A stretch of DNA of 64,000 bases from assembly GCA_037440065.1 (NCBI GenBank), contig JBBIUV010000015.1, positions 868,001-932,000 of the forward strand, given 5' to 3'. A program made the position numbers and the translations under genes. This DNA comes from UBA1563 sp037440065. GTDB taxonomy: Bacteria > Bacteroidota > Ignavibacteria > Ignavibacteriales > Ignavibacteriaceae. This document shows positions 17,524 through 23,733 of this stretch, in pieces; the first letter of the stretch is position 1; each line of letters starts with the position of its first letter. The notes under the pieces were generated by a model that saw only the letters and a program-made list of their open reading frames with translations, searched no databases and had not been told where the DNA came from.

Positions 17524-17943
17524 ATGAAATTAATTACAATTTTAATAATTATTACATCTATTTTTATTTGTGAAAGTTGTAAAGAAGAAACAATATCAAA
17601 TCCAGTGAATTATAACGATATTATCTTAGTAAAAGCTCAAGTAGATTTGCAATCTGGTTTTGCTGGGAAAGTAGTAACTATAAGATTCAACAAAGAAAGT
17701 GTTTATCATTCCATCTTATCAGACATCGTATCTTTGGCTGGTCCAGAAGCAACATTTATTACGTATATACCAAAAGGTGAAAATAATCTTTTTGTATATA
17801 CTCAAAATCCTAATTTGCCATCAGAATATTTTATAGATAGCGCAATTGTAAATATCGGAGACAAAGAAAAATATTTTTTAGGATTACAAATTGCTGATTC
17901 ACTTAAATGTATTGTACAAGATAGTTCATTTTTATATATGTAA
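17524..17943 (+). CDS. Cassette-borne hypothetical lipoprotein or secreted protein
   Basis: 139 aa from the ATG at 17524, which has GGAG six nt upstream; an in-frame start 33 nt earlier is less likely. The N-terminus (MKLITILIIITSIFICESC) is a signal sequence ending in a Cys, a possible non-standard lipoprotein site. The rest is soluble and beta-rich, with no family recognised. It is the first cassette of the group and codons are AT-rich. Function unknown. Confidence 0.65.
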   Translation: MKLITILIIITSIFICESCKEETISNPVNYNDIILVKAQVDLQSGFAGKVVTIRFNKESVYHSILSDIVSLAGPEATFITYIPKGENNLFVYTQNPNLPSEYFIDSAIVNIGDKEKYFLGLQIADSLKCIVQDSSFLYM

Positions 17944-17950
17944 TAAAATT

Positions 17951-18137
17951 GTAAGCTAACCCGTGCCCCAAGCCGATAGCGTATTCGCACTTGGCATTTG
18001 TGCAGTTTAATAATTTGTTATTCCGTTTCGGCTTTGTTGTTTAGCGTAGTTAATAAATAAAAATTTGTTATAATTAAAAAGTTATTTTATAAATGCGGTA
18101 TTGTTGTACGGGGCTTCGGCACAATACCGTTATATGC
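17951..18137 (+). other. attC-like recombination site 1
   Basis: 187 nt. R''-like box GTAAGCTAAC, then L''-like GTGCCCCAAGCC (17963-17974). Near the end, GGGCTTCGGCAC can pair with that L'' segment, followed by R'-like GTTATATGC (18129-18137). The long middle part is about 80% identical to the middle of site 2 over some 55 nt (GGCATTTGTGCA to GTTGTTT). R'' and R' do not match each other because they come from adjacent cassettes, as expected. Confidence 0.6.
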
Positions 18138-18145
18138 TTAATGTT

Positions 18146-18841
18146 ATGAAAAAAATAATAGTGTTTTTTCTTCTTCTCTTTTTAATAGGATGTACGGAAA
18201 AATCGGTAGATCCTATCAGCAATTCTCCAAATGAAATTAACGGTCAATTTGTTAATTGGAATCCAGCGAATGGGGATAGCTTACTTTGGAGAGTTTCAAT
18301 TGATTCTGTTGAACATTTATTAGCTTATACTAAAATAGCAAGTAACGGAAGTTTCAAAATAAATTTGCCTACTCCACCAAATGAAGTCCTCCATAATTAT
18401 TTGAAGGTTGAAAGAGAGGATAGCGTTTATTTTGAGATGAAAGACATTATTCAATTCAGTGACACTACAGCAAGATATATTTCGCTAACACTTGAACATA
18501 ATCAGAGAATTTCTTTTCCAGTTCAATGTGGAAATACAAACAGTTTTGATAAAAATTCAGCCATGGGTGATTATCAGATTCATTACTACTATTTTGACAA
18601 GCCGACAGAAGTAAATGGGAATTGGAGTGTGATATTAAAAGGTCAATTCTATCCCGAATATGGAAGGAATATTATAACAAAATATAACAAAGTTAAATTT
18701 AATAAAGGATGGAACCAGATTGTTATAAAATTGATTTCTGCAGATAAGGATAGCAGAATATTTGAAGTTTCAAATGAGGATAGAAATTCTACGGAATGGA
18801 TATTAGAAGCTTTACCAAATGAGTTTGTAAGGTTATTGTAA
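18146..18841 (+). CDS. Cassette-borne hypothetical lipoprotein
   Basis: 231 aa from the ATG at 18146; an in-frame start 45 nt upstream lies within the attC-like site and is rejected. The N-terminus MKKIIVFFLLLFLIGCTEKS is a lipoprotein signal with lipobox LIGC, so it is probably anchored in the outer membrane. The mature part is beta-rich, with GQFVNWNPANGDSLLWRV near the start. No family recognised. Second cassette; short cassettes of unknown function are typical of such arrays. Confidence 0.75.
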   Translation: MKKIIVFFLLLFLIGCTEKSVDPISNSPNEINGQFVNWNPANGDSLLWRVSIDSVEHLLAYTKIASNGSFKINLPTPPNEVLHNYLKVEREDSVYFEMKDIIQFSDTTARYISLTLEHNQRISFPVQCGNTNSFDKNSAMGDYQIHYYYFDKPTEVNGNWSVILKGQFYPEYGRNIITKYNKVKFNKGWNQIVIKLISADKDSRIFEVSNEDRNSTEWILEALPNEFVRLL

Positions 18842-18845
18842 AAAC

Positions 18846-19058
18846 GCGTATAACAAGTCAATCAAGGCGGACGCCCCACCAAAGGCGGGCAAGCTGTTTC
18901 TGCATTGGGCATTTGTGCAATTTAAAAGTTTGTAATTACGTTTTAGTTTTGTTGTTTGGCTGTATTTGTAAATGTAAGTTTTGCAGTTAATAAAAAATTG
19001 TTTAATAAATTTGGCGGTGTTGTTATGGGCTGCGCCTTAACAACCATGTCGTTATACC
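18846..19058 (+). other. attC-like recombination site 2
   Basis: 213 nt. R''-like GCGTATAAC (18846-18854) followed by CAAGTCAATCAAGGCGGACG, a layout typical of attC left ends. R'-like GTTATACC lies at 19051-19058, so GTATAAC/GTTATAC pair exactly. Inner AAGGCG (L'') pairs with CGCCTT (19034-19039, L'). The central segment is homologous to site 1. It directly precedes the GNAT gene. Confidence 0.65.
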
Positions 19059-19072
19059 TTTAATGGAGAAGT

Positions 19073-19528
19073 ATGAGCAATATCACCGTTAGCCAAGCCG
19101 TTCTTTCTGATCTTGAGGCACTTTCGTCCCTCTTCGATGGCTATCGCCAGTTCTATGGTCGCCCCAGTGACATTTCCGCCGCGCGCGAGTTTTTGCTCGC
19201 CCGTTTCAATCACGGAGAGTCAGTCCTTTTCATTGCGCATGAGGGCGATACACCTGTTGGTTTCGCTCAACTCTATCCAAGCTTTTCGTCGGTATCGCTT
19301 GCCCGTGTGTTCGTACTCAACGATCTTTTTGTGCATGAGCAAGCCCGCCGGAAAGGCGTTGCCTCAAAATTGATGTCCGCTGTTACTGATTTTTCAAAAT
19401 CATTGGGAGCAGTTCGCGTTTCGCTATCAACCGCAACGAGCAACGAAACAGCTCAAGCTCTTTATCAATCCGCTGGCTGGAAGCGTGATGAACAATTCTT
19501 TGTCTATCACTTTGCCATTACGGCATAA
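19073..19528 (+). CDS. GNAT-family N-acetyltransferase (cassette-borne, foreign composition)
   Basis: 151 aa. A GNAT fold acetyl-CoA-dependent acetyltransferase: core strand VLNDLFVHEQARRKGVASKLM carries the acetyl-CoA-binding Q/RxxGxA-type loop (ARRKGVAS), and ATSNETAQALYQSAGW is the usual C-terminal motif. Substrate unknown; small molecule or antibiotic modification is common in cassettes. Its base composition is visibly GC-richer than the neighbours (codons such as GCC, CGC, CTC), which indicates recent acquisition. GGAG precedes the ATG. Confidence 0.9.
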   Translation: MSNITVSQAVLSDLEALSSLFDGYRQFYGRPSDISAAREFLLARFNHGESVLFIAHEGDTPVGFAQLYPSFSSVSLARVFVLNDLFVHEQARRKGVASKLMSAVTDFSKSLGAVRVSLSTATSNETAQALYQSAGWKRDEQFFVYHFAITA

Positions 19529-19590
19529 CCCGGCGCTCAACCGGACCTGCCTCTTCCCAAAGTGGTTGTAAAAGAGTTGGGCGTTAAATT
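19522..19590 (+). other. attC-like recombination site 3 (compact)
   Basis: 69 nt, overlapping the last codons of the GNAT gene. R''-like GGCATAAC, L'' GCTCAAC (19534-19540), then L' GTTGGGC directly followed by R' GTTAAAT (19583-19589, fits GTTRRRY). L'' and L' pair over seven positions with one G-T wobble. This is the shortest and most canonical site, of a type usual in Gammaproteobacterial cassettes. Confidence 0.65.
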
Positions 19591-19636
19591 GAAAAGAAAG
19601 TTTTTTGTGAAAGTAAGATGAATGTAAGGATCACAT

Positions 19637-20113
19637 ATGAAAAGAACCTCAATATTTTTTCAAGGAGTTATTGTACTCATCGGTATCGTAGCAGTTGCCA
19701 TTTTGATTCGATTGCCCTTAACAGAAGGAAGAGCAGCGAACTTAGACTTGTTTAGTATTTACTCGGATCCGTTAATATTGTATGGATACGCAGCATCAAT
19801 CGTTTTTTTTGTAGCGCTATATAATGTGTACAAATTACTCGGATACATCGGACAAAATAAATTTTTCTCTTCAAACTCAGTAAAGACATTAAAAAGTATA
19901 AAGTATTGCGCAATCATACTAAGTATTTTAATTGTGTTAGCCGGAGTATACATAAGACTATTTCACCATAAAGATGACGACCCTGCGGGCTTTCTTGCTC
20001 TCTGTTTCATGACTACTTTTATTTCTATTATAGTTGCAAGCGCTGCAGCAAGATTTGAAAAAAGCGTGAGAAATACTATAGACCAAAAATCTGTGAACGA
20101 TCTAACAGAATAA
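19637..20113 (+). CDS. DUF2975-type membrane protein
   Basis: 158 aa, four hydrophobic helices (about 9-26, 47-68, 90-108 and 120-140). Central GQNKFFSSNSVKTLKSIKYCAIILS matches the DUF2975 family of small inner-membrane proteins, which often sit beside an XRE-type regulator; none is present here. It follows attC-like site 3 and could be the last cassette, but no attC-like structure follows its stop, so it may be the chromosomal flank. Function unknown. Confidence 0.7.
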   Translation: MKRTSIFFQGVIVLIGIVAVAILIRLPLTEGRAANLDLFSIYSDPLILYGYAASIVFFVALYNVYKLLGYIGQNKFFSSNSVKTLKSIKYCAIILSILIVLAGVYIRLFHHKDDDPAGFLALCFMTTFISIIVASAAARFEKSVRNTIDQKSVNDLTE

Positions 20114-20200
20114 TTCTTCGTGAGATTTCAAAAACAAGTAATTCTTATCTTCTGCACCGGAATTCTTTTCTTACTCAAAACGTCTTGATCTTGAGTGTAA

Positions 20201-20246
20201 TCGTGATCTTAATCTGAATTAAAATCAGGCAAGATTATGATCACGA
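20201..20246. repeat. Imperfect inverted repeat between convergent genes
   Basis: Arms TCGTGATCTTAATCT (20201-20215) and AAGATTATGATCACGA (20231-20246) pair over about 14 bp around a 15-nt loop. It sits between the DUF2975 gene and the convergent EamA gene. There is no T-run, so a terminator role is uncertain. The rest of 20114-20351 holds nothing recognisable. Confidence 0.5.
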
Positions 20247-20351
20247 GCAAGAATATGAATTTCATGTGTACGTGAGTATTTAAATTGGTAATGTTGGAGT
20301 TAACCACAACGACTTAAGAATATTTTGAAAATATAACTTAGGATAAAAGAG

Positions 20352-21278
20352 TCAGCCTATATTATTTTTCTTAAACCTCAAAAACTCTTTTTTTGTAATA
20401 ATGAAAACCACTCCAAGAATAATAAAGAGAGCAGCAAAGAGAATCCGTGAAGTAATTTCTTCTCCGCCGATTAACCACCCAAGTAGAACGGCAATTACCG
20501 GATTAACATAGGCATACGTTGATGCCCTTGCCGGACCCGCCGCATCCAATAACCAAATGTATGAAGTAAATCCGATCACCGAGCCGAAAGCTATAAGATA
20601 AATGAAAGCGGTAACTGATTGGGTTGAGATATTCGCCAAATGGAAATTATTCCATTCACCGCTTATAAAACCTGCAAGTAAAAGAAGAAGTCCCCCGGCA
20701 AACATTTCCATTGCAACGGTAAGAAATTTTGATTTCGGAAGGTCGGCTTTTTTTGAATAGACGGAACCGGCAGCCCATGAAGAAGTTGCAATCAAAAGCG
20801 CAACTGTCCCGATTGGATTTACATGTTCTCCCTGGAAAATAGAAGTTGGGCTTATCATGATTAACAATCCAACAAACCCTAAAATCAATCCCAAAATAAT
20901 TTTTAAGGTTGGTTTACTTCCATGCGGATGAATCCAATCAAACAAAACCATCCATATAGGAACGGTAGCGACTATCAGTGCAGCCAACCCTGAAGGGACG
21001 TATTGTTCTGCCCAAACGACTCCGCCGTTTCCGCCAAGGAGCAATGCGCCGCCGATGATGAACGCATCTTTCCAGTAACTGATTTTTATTTTTTCTTTGC
21101 TGAAGATGTGGGCGATTCCAAAAATTACTAATGAAGAAATAAGGAATCGAATTCCAGCCATCAGGAAAGGGGGAATCGAACCAATTGCAATTTTTATTGC
21201 CAAGTAGGTTGAACCCCAAATAATATATACCGATGCAAATGCAGCGATAAGTCGGAATCTTGAGGGTGGTTTATTCAA
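20352..21278 (-). CDS. EamA-family (DMT superfamily) permease
   Basis: 308 aa, about ten transmembrane helices in two EamA repeats. The opening SVYIIWGSTYLAIKIAI and the second-repeat LLDAAGPARASTYAYVNPVIAVLLGW are characteristic of YedA/RhaT-like exporters. Such proteins export small metabolites such as amino acids, but the substrate cannot be told. It is transcribed with or just after the SDR gene (28-nt gap). Confidence 0.88.
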   Translation of the reverse strand: MNKPPSRFRLIAAFASVYIIWGSTYLAIKIAIGSIPPFLMAGIRFLISSLVIFGIAHIFSKEKIKISYWKDAFIIGGALLLGGNGGVVWAEQYVPSGLAALIVATVPIWMVLFDWIHPHGSKPTLKIILGLILGFVGLLIMISPTSIFQGEHVNPIGTVALLIATSSWAAGSVYSKKADLPKSKFLTVAMEMFAGGLLLLLAGFISGEWNNFHLANISTQSVTAFIYLIAFGSVIGFTSYIWLLDAAGPARASTYAYVNPVIAVLLGWLIGGEEITSRILFAALFIILGVVFIITKKEFLRFKKNNIG

Positions 21279-21306
21279 TTCGTTCTTTCTGTAAAGTAGT
21301 TATAAA

Positions 21307-22086
21307 TTAATTTTGTTCTTGAAGTAGTCTCGTTATTTTCGTCACCATTTTGCGAGGACTAAAACGGACAGACTGGGCGCCAATTTTGTTCATCAGTCCC
21401 GGAATTGCAACAACTTTTCCTTTCATGATCTGGTCGTAACCATATTGAGCAACATCTTTTGCCTCGGCAACTTTAAGATATTTGAACAAACGGACAGCAT
21501 CCATCTTTGCGGTTTTTTGAAATAAAGTTTTAGTCGGACCGGGGCAAAGGGCAGTAATAGTTACTCCGCTTCCGTTTATTTCATTTGCGATGGCTTCGGT
21601 TAAAGAGAGGACGTAAGCTTTTGTAGCATAATAAACAGCCATAAGGGGTCCCGGTTGAAATGCAGCGGTTGAGGCTACATTCATAATTTTTCCTTCTTTG
21701 CGTTTTAACATATCCTTTAGAAAAAGATTTGTAAGTTTTGTAACGGCGTTTATGTTTACTTCAATCATGTTAATTTCTTTTTGAAGTTCGATCTCGGCAA
21801 AAGCCCCGATCTCTCCAAAGCCGGCGTTATTCACCAGAACATTTACCACTAAGTTTTGCGCGTTGACTTCTTTGTACAATTCTTCCGGTGAAGAGGGATT
21901 GGTTAAATCTTTAGCAAAGTAGTAAACCTTAACACCGAACTCTTTTTCAAGCTCTTCTTTAACAGATTGTAATCCTTTTTCATTCCTTGCCGTTAAAATA
22001 AGATCATACTTATTACGCGCGAATATTTTTGAAAGTTCATATCCAATTCCGGCTGTAGCTCCGGTTATTAAAGCTGTTTTTGTCAT
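21307..22086 (-). CDS. Short-chain dehydrogenase/reductase
   Basis: 259 aa from the ATG at 22084-22086; a TTG one codon upstream is an alternative. Classical SDR: NAD(P)-binding TGATAGIG near residues 8-15, NNAG in the middle, and catalytic Ser with YYATKAY (YxxxK). LCPGPTKT follows, and the length suits the DltE/YqjQ-like group. Substrate unknown. It lies between the aldo/keto reductase and EamA genes on the same strand, suggesting a small redox/export unit. Confidence 0.9.
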   Translation of the reverse strand: MTKTALITGATAGIGYELSKIFARNKYDLILTARNEKGLQSVKEELEKEFGVKVYYFAKDLTNPSSPEELYKEVNAQNLVVNVLVNNAGFGEIGAFAEIELQKEINMIEVNINAVTKLTNLFLKDMLKRKEGKIMNVASTAAFQPGPLMAVYYATKAYVLSLTEAIANEINGSGVTITALCPGPTKTLFQKTAKMDAVRLFKYLKVAEAKDVAQYGYDQIMKGKVVAIPGLMNKIGAQSVRFSPRKMVTKITRLLQEQN

Positions 22087-22134
22087 CAAGAATCCTTAAG
22101 AAATTTAGTGGTCATACTTTTGTTATGTAAAAAA

Positions 22135-23154
22135 TTAAAATTGAATTTTATCTTTCGTTCCGCCGAAGACAACTTCTTTTACAACATCCGATAAAAGAAA
22201 ATCATGCGGAAAACCGAGATCAATTTTACTTACTTCATTTAACCGATTCATCTGTTCGGCTGTTAAATCAAAGTTCAGACAATTCAAATTATCTTTTATT
22301 TGATCTTCTTTTCTTGCGCCGACAATCGGGATGATAGTCCCTTTTTGTTTGCGAACCCAATTCAGCGCAACATTCCCTGCTGAGCACCCAATTTCATTTG
22401 CAATCGATACAACTTCTTTTGCTATTGCAGTATTTCGTTCATTCAAACGTGCGCTTTCAGGTTTTAGGCGAAGGGAAACGTCGGTTTTATTTAAATATTT
22501 CCCGGTGAGTGCACCGCCGGCTAACGGTGCCCATGCGGTAACGGCAACATTTGTTGCATTACACATTGGAATAATATCACGTTCGGGAGTGCGTTGAGTT
22601 AAACTATATTCTGCTTGAACCGCAACGAATGAACTCCATCCGCGAAGTTCTGCAATTGCATTTCCTTGCGAAATGATCCACGCGGGAGTATCAGATATCG
22701 CTATGTGTAAAACTTTACCCGATTGAACAACATACTGCAAACTGCGAAGCACTTCTTCAATTCCTACGGTAAAATCCCATGCGTGAAGATAGAGGAGATC
22801 AATGTAATCGGTATTTAATCTTTTTAGACTTCCTTCAACAGACTGCACTAGATTTTTACGGTGGTTGCCGCCGTCATTTGCACTTCCGCGTTTTGTGTAA
22901 AGCGAATATTTTGTTGCAACAACAAGATTGTTACGCTCAGCCTGGATAAATTCACCTAGATATTTTTCGCTCGATCCTTCGGTGTAACGGTTAGCCGTAT
23001 CGATAAAATTTCCGCCGCCATTAATAAAGGAGTCGAATACTTTTTTGCTTTCTTCTTTATTTGCGCCGAACGTCCAGTCTTCACCAAATCCCATTGTTCC
23101 GAGACAAATTTCAGAAACACGTAATCCGCTTTTTCCAAGGAGTTTATATTTCAT
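22135..23154 (-). CDS. Aldo/keto reductase
   Basis: 339 aa, (alpha/beta)8 NADPH-dependent oxidoreductase. The catalytic tetrad is visible as D and Y in FIDTANRYTEGSSEKYLG, K in VVATKYS and H in LLYLHAWD. The cofactor loop PIVGARKEDQIKDNL is present. It resembles the YghZ/Tas-like group acting on aldehydes or ketones. First gene of the minus-strand run aldo/keto reductase - SDR - EamA; 48 nt to the SDR start. Confidence 0.92.
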   Translation of the reverse strand: MKYKLLGKSGLRVSEICLGTMGFGEDWTFGANKEESKKVFDSFINGGGNFIDTANRYTEGSSEKYLGEFIQAERNNLVVATKYSLYTKRGSANDGGNHRKNLVQSVEGSLKRLNTDYIDLLYLHAWDFTVGIEEVLRSLQYVVQSGKVLHIAISDTPAWIISQGNAIAELRGWSSFVAVQAEYSLTQRTPERDIIPMCNATNVAVTAWAPLAGGALTGKYLNKTDVSLRLKPESARLNERNTAIAKEVVSIANEIGCSAGNVALNWVRKQKGTIIPIVGARKEDQIKDNLNCLNFDLTAEQMNRLNEVSKIDLGFPHDFLLSDVVKEVVFGGTKDKIQF

Positions 23155-23320
23155 TTCTCTTCTTTCAATAATTCAATTAAAATATTTCACTGCATAAGTA
23201 ACAATCAAGTGCGGAGAATAATTCCTTTAAAGAATTAAACTTCAAGGTCAATGAATCTTATTACCTGATAGAACATCCAACTAACAAAAATCAAAAATCA
23301 TTTAATAAAAAGGTTAAAGA

Positions 23321-23665
23321 ATGTTACACACAAATTTAACGCATATTTTGTCTGAACAAGAACATGCAAAATTACTGAAAGAAAATGAAAACGTAATGGT
23401 TTGCTGCGGAAGGATGGGACCAATGTGCATTCCGGTTTATTCCGTTATGCAGGAGTTAGAGCCCGAATATAAACATGTAAAATTTGCCGATATGGAATTT
23501 GACATTCCAGATGCACATGTTATCCGTGATTTAAAAGAGTGCGAATCATTCCGCGGAATTCCGTTTGTGATTTATTACAAGAATGGGAAAGTAGTTAAAG
23601 CAACGAGCAGCATTCAGTCGAAGCAGCAAGTTACTTCCATTCTTGATGAACATTTCGGTGAATAA
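23321..23665 (+). CDS. Thioredoxin-like protein with unusual CCGRMGPMC active-site loop
   Basis: 114 aa, cytoplasmic (no signal). Thioredoxin fold is supported by length, by VKFADMEFDIPDAHVIRDL, and by the cis-Pro region RGIPFVIYYKNGKVV. In place of WCGPC, the loop reads VMVCCGRMGPMC (C28, C29, C36). The spacing is C-x6-C, and the usual Trp is missing. It could be a specialised disulfide or metal-binding thioredoxin. It stands alone, divergent from the aldo/keto reductase and convergent with the GHL10 gene. Confidence 0.75.
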   Translation: MLHTNLTHILSEQEHAKLLKENENVMVCCGRMGPMCIPVYSVMQELEPEYKHVKFADMEFDIPDAHVIRDLKECESFRGIPFVIYYKNGKVVKATSSIQSKQQVTSILDEHFGE

Positions 23666-23680
23666 AGATGAGATGGTTAA

Positions 23681-23706
23681 TTAGCGGAAAGTTTTCTTTC
23701 CGCTAA
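23681..23706. terminator. Hairpin between convergent genes
   Basis: Perfect 11-bp stem TTAGCGGAAAG (23681-23691) / CTTTCCGCTAA (23696-23706) with a 4-nt T loop, between the stop of the thioredoxin-like gene and the end of the GHL10 gene. The T-run after the stem is weak, so it may act as a bidirectional terminator or only as an mRNA end. Confidence 0.65.
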
Positions 23707-23733
23707 CTAATTCATTTTAATCGATGAAAAATA

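Larger units (their letters stand above)
17366..19590 (+). mobile_element. CALIN-like array: gene cassettes separated by attC-like sites, no integrase in view
   Basis: Three unrelated plus-strand genes are each followed by an attC-like structure (17951-18137, 18846-19058, 19522-19590). The 5' edge of each cassette is complementary to the R''-like box of its own downstream site. GTTAGCTTAC (17366) pairs perfectly with GTAAGCTAAC (17951). GTTATATGC (18129) pairs with GCGTATAAC (18846), one mismatch, and GTTATACC (19051) with GGCATAAC (19522), one mismatch. That is the signature left by integron cassette exchange, where the cassette brings TTRRRY at its 5' edge. No intI is found in this window. 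Confidence 0.65.

Noticed and set aside
19637..20113. Fourth complete cassette with its own attC
   Set aside because: Expected R'' complement of GTTAAATTG (CAATTTAAC) is not found after the stop; the gene may be chromosomal flank.
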